A program made the position numbers and the translations under genes. DNA of 36,249 bases. Origin: Roseovarius sp. ZX-A-9 (GTDB taxonomy: Bacteria > Pseudomonadota > Alphaproteobacteria > Rhodobacterales > Rhodobacteraceae). Each line of letters opens with the position of its first letter. Position 1 is the first letter of the stretch. Where the stretch lies: positions 1 to 36,249 of the forward strand of contig NZ_JAPWHW010000032.1 in NCBI RefSeq assembly GCF_028369135.1. Direction: 5' to 3'. Under the pieces are notes generated by a model that saw only the letters and a program-made list of their open reading frames with translations, was not told the origin of the DNA and ran no database searches. Shown piece after piece: positions 16,199-23,750 of this stretch.

Positions 16199-17334
16199 GC
16201 CGCCTCCGGCGCTTTCAGCCGCGCAGGCAGGGATTTGGCGAATTGCGCCAGGCCCTTGAACGATCCACGCTCGGCATTGGGCACCTCGCTATTGGCCAGC
16301 GACATCACGCGGCGGGTTTCGCCCGTGTCATAGGCGGCATCGAGCGCGGCAAGGTGCTCACACAGGGCGGCAACGGCCTGCCCCGTTTCGGCCTTGCAAG
16401 GCGTGCGGAAAGCCTCGGCCAGCGAACGCGGCTGCCGGTCACCTGCCTCAAGCAACATGAAGGAAGCGCGGCTGTAGGGCGCGGTCGAGCCCAGCTTGGC
16501 CCCCGGCGAGACCTCGGCGATCAGGTAGGTCAGGTTGTGCAGAACCTCCCCGGCCAGCGCTACGTCGCCCCCGAGATTCTTGATCAGACCGGGCAGGTCC
16601 ACCACGACATAGCCGTAGAACAGCCCCGAGGTCAGCTCGGTTTCCTGGATCGTGTCGGCCCCGGTATCCTCGTCACGGGCCAGATCGTCGGCGGCGATGA
16701 AATAGTCGCTTTCCGCTTCTTCCGCATGGACGGTGAAGGCATGGGCCACGTGAACGGGCGCCTCGATATTGGCGCGCGGATCGGATGTGACCATGCGCCC
16801 AAACAGCGCCCCCGTCAGACCGGCGGGCAGCTTGGCGCCTTCGCTCATCGCCTTGAGGTTGGCCCTGTGTTCCTTCAGCCACTGTGCCGCGAGATCCTTC
16901 GCGGCCTTCTTGTCGCCGCCAGCCTCGGCCACGAGAGACTTGGTCGCCTTGGTCAGATAGGCGATCTCGACGGCGCCCAGCAGCAATGTCTGGCGCGATT
17001 TCTTGTCCGCGCCCTTGTCGCCATAAACCGCTTTCAATAGCGCGTCGGCGATTTCCTTGCGCACGTCCTCGTCAACGCCGTCCGCCCATTCCCCGAAAAC
17101 CTTGCGCTCGACGATCTCGCGCGAGCGGAAGGCATCCTCCGCCCCGTCAATCTCGCTCAGCGCATGGGGGTCTTCGGCCAGCCGCCAGTGCCGCTTGAGA
17201 CATTGCGAGCTGACCCGAGTGCGCAGCGCGCCGCCATAGGGCAGCCGCTTGGCCAGTCCCGCATCGTCGCGGTTCAACAGCGCCGCCGTGTAGGGGGCAA
17301 GGAAATGGATTTGCAGGAAACGGGGCTCAGGCAT
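16195..17334 (-). CDS. cas7: Cas7e (CasC), Cascade backbone
   Basis: This 379-residue protein begins MPEPRFLQIHFLAPYTAALL and continues NRDDAGLAKRLPYGGALRTRV then SSQCLKRHWR. This is the family's N-terminal RNA-binding pattern ('N-R-D-D-x-G-x-x-K...G-x-x-R-x-R-x-S-S-Q-x-x-K-R'). Six copies would line the crRNA in Cascade. An in-frame start 63 bases earlier exists, but it would add 21 unrelated residues overlapping cse2. The ATG at 17334 gives the normal length and an eight-base overlap with the cse2 stop. Confidence 0.96.
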   Translation of the reverse strand: MPEPRFLQIHFLAPYTAALLNRDDAGLAKRLPYGGALRTRVSSQCLKRHWRLAEDPHALSEIDGAEDAFRSREIVERKVFGEWADGVDEDVRKEIADALLKAVYGDKGADKKSRQTLLLGAVEIAYLTKATKSLVAEAGGDKKAAKDLAAQWLKEHRANLKAMSEGAKLPAGLTGALFGRMVTSDPRANIEAPVHVAHAFTVHAEEAESDYFIAADDLARDEDTGADTIQETELTSGLFYGYVVVDLPGLIKNLGGDVALAGEVLHNLTYLIAEVSPGAKLGSTAPYSRASFMLLEAGDRQPRSLAEAFRTPCKAETGQAVAALCEHLAALDAAYDTGETRRVMSLANSEVPNAERGSFKGLAQFAKSLPARLKAPEAA

Positions 17335-17863
17335 TCTCGGGTTCCTTCTTGTCTGTATCGGTCTGCCGGTCCAACCGGCGGTAATATTCGCGCGCAAGAC
17401 TGCCGCTATCCTCGCGCAGCACCACCCAGGCTAGGTCCACCACGTCCAGAGGCGGCTTGGTGCGCGCGACCATGCGGACGGTCCTTTCCAGCGTGTCGAG
17501 CCGCGATATGCCCCGCGCCGCCAGCAATCGGGCAAGGCGCTGCTCCGAGACGACTGGTTTGTCGAGCTTCCCGCCCGCATCGCCGCCATCGGCCAGAACG
17601 GCGCCGAGGGGGCGCTTGGCCTTGTGGATCGACTCGGTGGCCGTGCTGGGGGTCAGCAGGGCGATCATCAGGGTGAACCGCATCCACCGCGCCTCTTCAT
17701 GCGGGGCGATGCCCAGCCGCGCGGCCTGTCGCCAGAACAGCGGGCAGCCCCCCTGCCCCATCCGCCGCGCGGCGGCCCTTTCGCCCGGGTCGGCGGCGGC
17801 TATGGCCGAGGCAATGGCCAACGCGCGCTTCGCCACCACGTCCTGCGGGTCATCAGGTGCCAT
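17327..17863 (-). CDS. cse2: Cse2 (CasB), Cascade small subunit
   Basis: This 178-residue, largely helical protein has the Cse2 block ERAAARRMGQGGCPLFWRQA. The later RLARLLAARGISRLDTLERT and VDLAWVVLREDSG also belong to the family. Two copies stabilise the target and displaced DNA strands in Cascade. It overlaps cas8e by 11 bases and cas7 by eight. Length is close to E. coli CasB (160). Confidence 0.94.
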   Translation of the reverse strand: MAPDDPQDVVAKRALAIASAIAAADPGERAAARRMGQGGCPLFWRQAARLGIAPHEEARWMRFTLMIALLTPSTATESIHKAKRPLGAVLADGGDAGGKLDKPVVSEQRLARLLAARGISRLDTLERTVRMVARTKPPLDVVDLAWVVLREDSGSLAREYYRRLDRQTDTDKKEPENA

Positions 17864-19403
17864 ACAATTTCTCCTCTGCGTCGATCTCGGAAATGGCCTT
17901 GATCAGCCCGCGGCGCAGCGCCTGTTCCCCACGAAGCTCGGCCCGGGTGCGCATGATGCGGGCACAGGGAATGGCGGGCATTGCCGCGTGAAATTCCCGC
18001 TCGGCGGCCCTGGCCAGTTTCCTGACAAAGGCGATCCGAGCCTGCGCCCGCTCGGCATCGCCCCTTGCCTGCATCTGGTCCCAGAGCGCGGGAAAGAAGT
18101 GCTGGTCGGCGAAATGCTGAAACCCGAAAAGCATTGGCGACACTTTTTTCGCCAACTTGGCCCTTTCCTTGGGGTTCTTTCTCGCTTGATCGTGTTTTTC
18201 CTTGTCCCCGTTGAAGGCCACACGCTCCAAACCGTATCGTAAAGCGGTCTCGACCCGCCCGACATCCTCGATCAGGGCCTTTGACAGGTCGATCACCTCG
18301 TCTTCCCAGAAACCGCGCAACACCCCCTTCGGTACCGGCACGATACGGGAACGGAAACCGTCGGTCTTGGATTGTCCACGTGCGAAAGCCTCGGCAACGA
18401 TAGCCATGGGCTGGAATTGTTCTTCGTCCGATGGCTGGGACAAGTATGGCCGGCGGCAGTTCTTGCCGTGCAGCAGTTGAACAAGGAAATCGTAGGTCCA
18501 ATCCCGGTCGTTAAGCGTCAGTGTCTTGACCTTCTTGCCTTCGATCAGGATCGGCGCCCATGGGTCGGCACCGGGGGTGACCACTCCATAGGCCTCTTTT
18601 GCCGCGATCCGTGCGATTTCCGAGGATGACCCCCAGGCGATCAACCTATTGTCGCGCTCGCCTAGCCGCACCCGCCGGCAAATCTCGATGAACAGGGGAT
18701 CGAGCGCGTCGAGCGCCAGCGCCTGTTTTTCCGGCCAAGGCTCCAGCCAGACCAGCGTGATGCCGGAAATGCCCTGGCGCTGCTCCAGCAGGCGCTGCAC
18801 GTCCCTCTGCCACCACATTGATGGGTTGATCGCCGCCTCTGCGGCATCCAGCGGCGCAAGCGTGAGCATGGCGCGCGAAGATGCGGCGCCATTCATCCGG
18901 GCTATTCCGTATTTTTTCCGGCCGTTGCCCCCTTCCATCGTCTGCAAACTCACTAGCGCCAGAACCCAATCCTGCGGCGCGGCGCTGCGGGCTATGGCGG
19001 TCTTCACGTCGTGGTTGCGCGCGGTGATGAGCATGTCCAGCGCGTCCGGCGTCTCGACGTCGTTCCATTTCAGCCCGCCCGGATCGGGCGGCTGGAGGAA
19101 GGCAGGCTTGGTGCCGTCCTCGACCACAAGGTGCCACGGGGCATCGTCTTCATGGTCCGGGGTCAGGGCGCGCATTGCCGCCGTCCAACCTGCCTCATCA
19201 GTGGGTAGGCCATGCTCGCCCACCGCATCGAGCGCCAGCGTGGCAAGCTGCACGAGGAACATGTGCCAAGCGGGGCGCTGGTGCGGGCGCATGGCGGCGA
19301 AAGACCGGACCTCGCCACGCGCCATGGCGGCCATCAGCCCGGGAAGACTGTGCCAGCCTGCATCCGACTGGATCAGGGGTTCGGCCAACAAGTTGAACCT
19401 CAT
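17853..19403 (-). CDS. cas8e: Cas8e (Cse1, CasA), Cascade large subunit
   Basis: This 516-residue protein begins MRFNLLAEPLIQSDAGWHSL, the usual Cse1 start ('F-N-L-L-x-x-P-W/L-I'). It contains HQRPAWHMFLVQLATLALDA and GTKPAFLQPPDPGGLKWNDV. It should recognise the PAM and recruit Cas3. The ATG overlaps the cas3 stop by four bases. Length agrees with E. coli CasA (502). Confidence 0.95.
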   Translation of the reverse strand: MRFNLLAEPLIQSDAGWHSLPGLMAAMARGEVRSFAAMRPHQRPAWHMFLVQLATLALDAVGEHGLPTDEAGWTAAMRALTPDHEDDAPWHLVVEDGTKPAFLQPPDPGGLKWNDVETPDALDMLITARNHDVKTAIARSAAPQDWVLALVSLQTMEGGNGRKKYGIARMNGAASSRAMLTLAPLDAAEAAINPSMWWQRDVQRLLEQRQGISGITLVWLEPWPEKQALALDALDPLFIEICRRVRLGERDNRLIAWGSSSEIARIAAKEAYGVVTPGADPWAPILIEGKKVKTLTLNDRDWTYDFLVQLLHGKNCRRPYLSQPSDEEQFQPMAIVAEAFARGQSKTDGFRSRIVPVPKGVLRGFWEDEVIDLSKALIEDVGRVETALRYGLERVAFNGDKEKHDQARKNPKERAKLAKKVSPMLFGFQHFADQHFFPALWDQMQARGDAERAQARIAFVRKLARAAEREFHAAMPAIPCARIMRTRAELRGEQALRRGLIKAISEIDAEEKLYGT

Positions 19404-21913
19404 CCATGCGCCTCCTTCATCACACCTCCCGAATCATAAACGAAAGCCATGTCAGAAACTGTCATACTCAGCGGGGCCTGAGCGGTAACGGCCATTTCCT
19501 CATCCCCGGAAAGACCGCGCGACCAGTGCGGCGGCAGGGTGAGGCTGCGGATTTCCCCGCCGAAGGGTCCGATCGTGCCTTCGGGCAGGGCGAGAATAGC
19601 GCCCTGTTCGCCCAGCCGCGTGGCGATCCTCTCATCTGTCGGAAAGCTCTCGGGCAGCGGCGCATCGCGGTCGAGCGTGACGATCCCGGCGGCGCGCATC
19701 TCAGCCAGGAACTTCCCCGTGACGCTCTGCCGGTAGTCTTGCCAGCCACGGTCCTGCGCTACCCGGTCCAGCGCCTCGGGATGGGTCGCGGCCTCGACCA
19801 GTTCGCGGTTCATCTCCGGGATGCGCCAGACCGGCTGCGCCTCGATCTGCTCCAGCGTCGCTGCAAGGCCGGGCAGATCGACATAGACCCCCGACAGGCC
19901 GTCGCCCCAATCCCTCGCCCCCAGCCCGTTCTCGGGTTTCTGAATCAGTGGGTCGAGACCGTCCGGCGGCGTCAGGATCACGGCCCTGGCCGAGGCAAAG
20001 CCGTCCGGCCGCGTCCGCCCGTGACGATGCAGGCGGCCGATACGCTGCAAAAGCACGTCCATCGGGCACAGGTCCGTGACAAGGAAATCGGCGTCGATGT
20101 CGAGCGACTGTTCCAGCGTCTGGGTGCCGATCACGATGCGCCCTTCCCCCGGGCTGTCCCGCCCGAGCGCCGCCTCCACCGCCCGATCTAGCGCCGCGCG
20201 ATCCTCGGCGGCAAAGCGGCTATGGTGCAGCGTCGGCACACCGTTGACGGACAGAAGCAACTCGGGCGCCTGTTCCATCACGGCAGCCCATGTCTCACGC
20301 GCACGATCAACCGTGTTGCGGATCACCAGCACCCGCGCGCCTTCGCGCGCCGCCGCCAGCGCCAGTTCGGCAGCGTCCTCGCCGCCCCACCCCGCGTGGA
20401 TGGACAGGCCCACCTCCTTGCCCGCGCCGGCATCGCCCACCGGCTCGCAGCCGCGGCTGGTCCAGACCGCCGGATAGGGCTGGCGCGCGGCCTCCGGAAG
20501 CGATGGCAGCGCCTCGCCCCGCCACGAGCTGCGCGCCACCGCGCCCAGGGTGGCGGACATCAGCATCACATGCCCGCCAAGGTCCAGATGCGCCCGTGCC
20601 AGCCTTTGCTGGATATGGGTCATGTAGGCATCCGAGGCATGAACCTCGTCGATGACGATCAGGGCTCGCGACAGGGCCGCGCCGCGCAGATGGGCGTGCT
20701 TCACCTGCAACCCGGCCAGCATCATCTGGTCCACCGTGCCCACCGCGATCCTCGCGGCGGCAAAGCGGGTGGCGTGTTCGGCGGCCCAGCGGGCTGGGTT
20801 CGGGTCGTCGTCGTCCCAGCGGGTTTCAAACCCCGGCAACGGAATGCCCGTCGCGTCCCCCGCAACCCGCTGGCCGGGAATGGCCAGCACCGGTTCGGGC
20901 GAGGGCGAAAACAGCCGCCTCGCCGCCTCGGTCACACGCCCATGCAACTGCCGCGCCGCCGCGCGGGTCGGCACGGCGAAATAGAGCGCATCGACCTCGC
21001 CAGCGACGAACAGCGCGGCGAACCGCCACAAGGCCGCTTCGGTCTTGCCCGAGCCGGTTTCGGATTCGAGGATGACCAGCCGCTCGCCCGGATCAAGGCC
21101 GCCGATCGCCGCCTGCGCCGGGCGCGGAGTCGGGTAGTCGGGGGCCAGCAAGGGCCAGATCTCGGCACCAGCCAGCGCGAGACTTCCCGCCGCGAGGCCG
21201 ATCTCCTCGACCCGCCGCCTCGCGCGCTCACGGGCAATTCTGTCATACCCGGGATCGAAATCGGGCTGAAATGCAAAGGTCCGCTCGTCCGAGCCGATCC
21301 AGTCGGCCAGGGCGATCAACCCGCAGATGAAATGCGCGAAACGCGGCGCGGGGGCGGGCGGAGCGTGGTCTCGGATGGCGGGAAACCACGCCTCCAGCGC
21401 CGTGCCCATCTTGGCCTCTTCGGCTTCCCAATCATAGCCAGGCACGGGGCGGAAGACATGGCTGTGGTCGCTGCTATTCGGTTCGGGCACGGGCCGCCCG
21501 TGATGGGCAAAAAGGATCCTGAACCAGTCTCGCATTCCCCGCCAGCCGCGCATGTATTGCAGGGCACCCGCCAGCACGTTCTCGCGCCGGGTCTCGCGCA
21601 TCATCCAAAGCCAACCGCAGGTCAGGTGGCCGAGCGGGCGCAGCCCATGCCCCTCGGGCCAGCCCTTGGCCTGAAAGACCGGGGCGAGCTTGCCGATATC
21701 ATGAAGGAAAACCAGCGCCGCGAGGCATTCCGCCTCGACCTCGTCCATGCTGTGCCCAAGTGCGGTTTCGGCCCTGTTTCGGAACAAGGGTTGGTTCAGA
21801 AGCTCGCGAAAGACAAAGGCAACATCGGCGCTGTGATGGGCCAAGTGATGATAGACGAGCCTTTCCCTGTCACGAAATGACTTTCCCCAAGCTTCCTGTA
21901 GAAAATCCGCCAA
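19400..21913 (-). CDS. cas3: Cas3, HD nuclease-helicase
   Basis: This 837-residue effector nuclease has an N-terminal HD domain (HLAHHSADVAF at about 23-33, and the HD pair at 71-72 in VFLHDIGKLAPVF). A superfamily 2 helicase follows, with Walker A ETGSGKT at 285-291, DEVH at 422-425, and motif VI later in LLQRIGRLHRHGRT. It degrades DNA marked by Cascade. No ATG precedes the HD domain in frame. The best start is the TTG at 21913, six bases after GGCGGG, which gives MADFLQEAWGKSF; this is the least certain boundary. It is the first gene of the cas operon, so the promoter should lie in 21914-22094. Confidence 0.95.
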   Translation of the reverse strand: MADFLQEAWGKSFRDRERLVYHHLAHHSADVAFVFRELLNQPLFRNRAETALGHSMDEVEAECLAALVFLHDIGKLAPVFQAKGWPEGHGLRPLGHLTCGWLWMMRETRRENVLAGALQYMRGWRGMRDWFRILFAHHGRPVPEPNSSDHSHVFRPVPGYDWEAEEAKMGTALEAWFPAIRDHAPPAPAPRFAHFICGLIALADWIGSDERTFAFQPDFDPGYDRIARERARRRVEEIGLAAGSLALAGAEIWPLLAPDYPTPRPAQAAIGGLDPGERLVILESETGSGKTEAALWRFAALFVAGEVDALYFAVPTRAAARQLHGRVTEAARRLFSPSPEPVLAIPGQRVAGDATGIPLPGFETRWDDDDPNPARWAAEHATRFAAARIAVGTVDQMMLAGLQVKHAHLRGAALSRALIVIDEVHASDAYMTHIQQRLARAHLDLGGHVMLMSATLGAVARSSWRGEALPSLPEAARQPYPAVWTSRGCEPVGDAGAGKEVGLSIHAGWGGEDAAELALAAAREGARVLVIRNTVDRARETWAAVMEQAPELLLSVNGVPTLHHSRFAAEDRAALDRAVEAALGRDSPGEGRIVIGTQTLEQSLDIDADFLVTDLCPMDVLLQRIGRLHRHGRTRPDGFASARAVILTPPDGLDPLIQKPENGLGARDWGDGLSGVYVDLPGLAATLEQIEAQPVWRIPEMNRELVEAATHPEALDRVAQDRGWQDYRQSVTGKFLAEMRAAGIVTLDRDAPLPESFPTDERIATRLGEQGAILALPEGTIGPFGGEIRSLTLPPHWSRGLSGDEEMAVTAQAPLSMTVSDMAFVYDSGGVMKEAHG

Positions 21914-22094
21914 TTTTAACCCGCCACGATTCTCTATTCTTGTTATCCTTCGATACTATTCCAGAAATTTGAAGACCTTGAATTTCTTTCCGATAACTAG
22001 AAAATTTTCGTCCCTATTGGAGATCTTGTAGAGTAACCCCCTGAAAGTGGTCCGCCAACAAGGAAAATTTTGCCCCACAATTGGAAGATCAGCG

Positions 22095-22172
22095 CATGTC
22101 TCACCAGGCAGCCCGTGGGGAAACGGATATTGCGAGAACTTCACCGCCAGATTCCGAGACGAGCTTCTGGAG
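22095..22172 (+). pseudogene. IS3-family transposase OrfB, internal fragment
   Basis: The 26 or so codons read HVSPGSPWGNGYCENFTARF then RDELL. This matches the conserved block 'P-G-S-P-W-x-N-G-Y-x-E-S-F-N-x-R-F-R-D-E-L-L' between the second and third catalytic residues of IS3-family transposases. It is fused in frame to an unrelated fragment of a restriction enzyme. No start or remaining catalytic core is present. It may come from the same IS type whose C-terminal end lies at 2494-2634. Confidence 0.75.
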
Positions 22173-22175
22173 AGC

Positions 22176-22349
22176 CTCAAGTCGAACGTGACAGTCGACT
22201 GGTCCCACCGCGAGCCTGCACGGGCGCGGTTGAGAGTTCTGGTGAAACGCATCCTACGGAAATACGGCATCCCCCCGGACCTGCAGGACACGGCAATCAG
22301 CACCGTTCTGCAGCAGGCGGAGATACTATCAAGTCAATGGGCAAGTTGA
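22176..22349 (+). pseudogene. type I restriction enzyme HsdR, C-terminal fragment
   Basis: The last 57 codons of this frame read LKSNVTVDWSHREPARARLR, then VLVKRILRKYGIPPDLQDTA. They end at a natural stop after LQQAEILSSQWAS. This is the C-terminal helical domain (DUF3387) of type I restriction endonuclease subunits. The rest of hsdR, and hsdM and hsdS, are absent from the window. The fragment starts right where the IS3 fragment ends. It shows that a type I restriction system once lay beside the CRISPR locus. Confidence 0.75.
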
Positions 22350-22655
22350 ACTCCGAACTTTCGAAGAAGCGGCGCCAGACCGGCGCCAACATGTGATCCG
22401 CTCTCGGCGGGGGCTCCACACATGTCGGCGAACTGGCGAACGTCCGCTGCCGGTCGCTTCTCTGGTGTTGCCACCGCCATCGAAGTGTTCAGGTTGTATT
22501 ACATATTTACCAAGCCAAATCAGTGACTTGCGAAAAATTCACCAAACCGGCGCAGTCAACAGGCTCGGAGAATTTCGCCCCGGAGAGACCGATTTTGGCC
22601 ATCTCGCGCCGGACAAGGTGAACAGCCAATCCGACATAACCCTTTAATATAACGG
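22350..22655. other. intergenic stretch, nothing recognised
   Basis: No frame shows a recognisable domain. An 84-codon plus-strand frame (22393-22647) has no ribosome binding site and no homology that I can see. The stretch probably holds flanking DNA of the hsdR relic. Confidence 0.45.
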
Positions 22656-22677
22656 AAAAATCCGGCCAAAGCCGGAT
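22656..22677 (-). terminator. intrinsic terminator, minus strand
   Basis: ATCCGGC (22660-22666) and GCCGGAT (22671-22677) form a perfect 7-bp stem around four bases. On the minus strand it is followed by TTTT (22659-22656). It lies 26 bases past the tRNA-Ser-like 3' end, where a tRNA terminator is expected. It would also serve transcripts coming from the merR operon. Confidence 0.65.
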
Positions 22678-22703
22678 CGGGAGAACGGTTTCTCAAGGGC
22701 AAG

Positions 22704-22719
22704 TGGCGGAGGGGATGGG
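22704..22719 (-). other. tRNA-Ser 3'-end fragment, probable attachment-site scar
   Basis: TGGCGGAGGGGATGGG on the plus strand is the reverse complement of the acceptor-stem and T-stem end of a tRNA-Ser, including an encoded CCA (…CCCATCCCCTCCGCCA). The match stops after 16 bases; the expected T-loop sequence (ATTCGAA) is replaced by TCTGACG. A terminator follows in the tRNA direction. This is what tRNA-targeted integrases leave at the distal end of an island. The intact tRNA gene is not in the window. Confidence 0.55.
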
Positions 22720-22879
22720 TCTGACGTCCAACCTTCTCCAGTATAAGTCATTGATTTTATTTGATACGCACAGCTGCTATGCTGGAAGAGCGGGAGTCCG
22801 TCCGCAAAGGTTGGCTCTATCGTGATGTCGGCAACGATGAGCGGCAGTCGGCTGCCTTGATCTTGGAGAGCACCCCCGA
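22720..22879. other. short gap next to the putative attachment site
   Basis: AT-richer DNA between the tRNA-like scar and the UPF0060 gene. No gene or integrase is visible. It is the first sequence on the island side of the proposed junction. Confidence 0.4.
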
Positions 22880-23221
22880 TCATCCACCAGCCGCCCTCGG
22901 CGCCAACAGGCTGACGGCCGCACCGGCGAGGCAGATTGCGGCACCTGTCAGGTCCCAAGTGTCCGGGCGCTGCTTCTCGATGAGCCACAGCCAGAGGAGC
23001 GAGGCTGCGATATAGACCCCGCCATAAGCTGCGTAGGCCCGCCCCGCAAAATCGGAGGGGGCAAGGGTCAGGAGCCAAGCGAAGACGGCCAGGCTCAGGA
23101 GGCCGGGGACCAGCCAGAGCGCGCTCGCGCCTTGCCGCATCCATGCCCAGACCGCAAAGCAGCCCGCAATCTCGGCCAGAGCGGCACCGATGTAGATGGC
23201 GAGGGTGCCGGGTGCGTTCAC
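22880..23221 (-). CDS. UPF0060 (YnfA-like) small membrane protein
   Basis: This 113-residue protein from GTG 23221 starts VNAPGTLAIYIGAALAEIAG. It has four hydrophobic helices and the family signatures EIAGCFAVWAWMRQG, DFAGRAYAAYGGVYI and WLWLIEKQRPDTWD. UPF0060 proteins resemble small multidrug-resistance transporters, and their substrate is not settled. A longer frame to 23263 exists, but the GTG overlaps the merR stop (GTGA) and gives the family's exact length, so coupling with merR is likely. Its place under a metal-sensing regulator suggests a role in metal or toxin efflux; this is inferred. Confidence 0.88.
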   Translation of the reverse strand: MNAPGTLAIYIGAALAEIAGCFAVWAWMRQGASALWLVPGLLSLAVFAWLLTLAPSDFAGRAYAAYGGVYIAASLLWLWLIEKQRPDTWDLTGAAICLAGAAVSLLAPRAAGG

Positions 23222-23658
23222 GATGCCGCCTCGCTCTCCGGATGCTGGTGATCGGTTGCGCATAGCGAATGGTCGCCCAGAACTTCAATGACCCGGCAAT
23301 CGGCAATCCGACCGCCTGCACATTGCACGACCATGCGCTCAAGTTCGCCTTTCAGCGCAGTCAGGCGCGCAAGGCGGCTTTCAACCTCGGCCAGCTGCGC
23401 CCTGGCGATGACATCGGCGGCTGCGCAGGATTGATCGGGTCTGTCAGAGAGACTCAGAAGGTCTCGGATAGCGTCCAGCGGAAAACCGAGCTCCCGCGCA
23501 TGGCGGATGAAGGCTAGCCGATCCAGTGCCGACTGCCCATAGAGCCGCTGGTTCCCGGCACTGCGATCTGGCTCCGGCAGGAGCCCGATCTGCTCGTAGT
23601 AGCGGATCGTCGGAACCTTCACGCCGGCCGCTTCGCCCAATTTTCCGATGGTGAGCAT
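23218..23658 (-). CDS. MerR-family heavy-metal sensor
   Basis: This 146-residue regulator has the MerR winged HTH at 1-70 (LTIGKLGEAAGVKVPTIRYY, then EQIGLLPEPDRSAGNQRLY). A coiled-coil dimer helix follows at about 80-112. Cysteines 78, 113 and 121 match the Zn/Cd/Pb-sensing branch (ZntR/CadR/PbrR). A further Cys133 and a His-containing tail (CATDHQHPESE) may add a second site. It diverges from the zntA-like ATPase across an 89-base gap that holds a 19-bp-spaced promoter, which it should activate when metal binds. The gene downstream (UPF0060) overlaps by GTGA. Confidence 0.92.
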   Translation of the reverse strand: MLTIGKLGEAAGVKVPTIRYYEQIGLLPEPDRSAGNQRLYGQSALDRLAFIRHARELGFPLDAIRDLLSLSDRPDQSCAAADVIARAQLAEVESRLARLTALKGELERMVVQCAGGRIADCRVIEVLGDHSLCATDHQHPESEAAS

Positions 23659-23669
23659 CAGATTTCCTC

Positions 23670-23700
23670 TTGAAGCTATAGCTACTAGAGACCTTAGGTT
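23670..23700 (+). promoter_or_regulatory. MerR-type promoter/operator for the metal ATPase
   Basis: TTGAAG (-35, 23670-23675) and TAGGTT (-10, 23695-23700) are separated by 19 bp, the over-long spacing typical of MerR-activated promoters. The spacer holds the imperfect dyad CTATAG-CTA-CTAGAG, a usual operator shape for ZntR/PbrR-type regulators. The start of the ATPase follows about 50 bases on. Confidence 0.75.
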
Positions 23701-23750
23701 CCCGACTCAGCAAATACAATGTTGCCCGCTGGGCGGGTTGGAAGGGCGTG

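Noticed and set aside
15607..17040. 477-codon plus-strand frame
   Set aside because: Antisense shadow of cas5 and cas7 with Arg/Pro/Ala-rich composition and no domain.
20222..21880. 552-codon plus-strand frame
   Set aside because: Antisense to cas3 and without any recognisable motif.
22704..22719. A complete tRNA gene at the tRNA-Ser-like site
   Set aside because: Only the last 16 bases match; the T-loop, anticodon and D arms are not present on either side.
22644..23342. 232-codon minus-strand frame over the UPF0060 gene
   Set aside because: It is a shifted frame with Arg-rich composition; the UPF0060 frame has the conserved protein.
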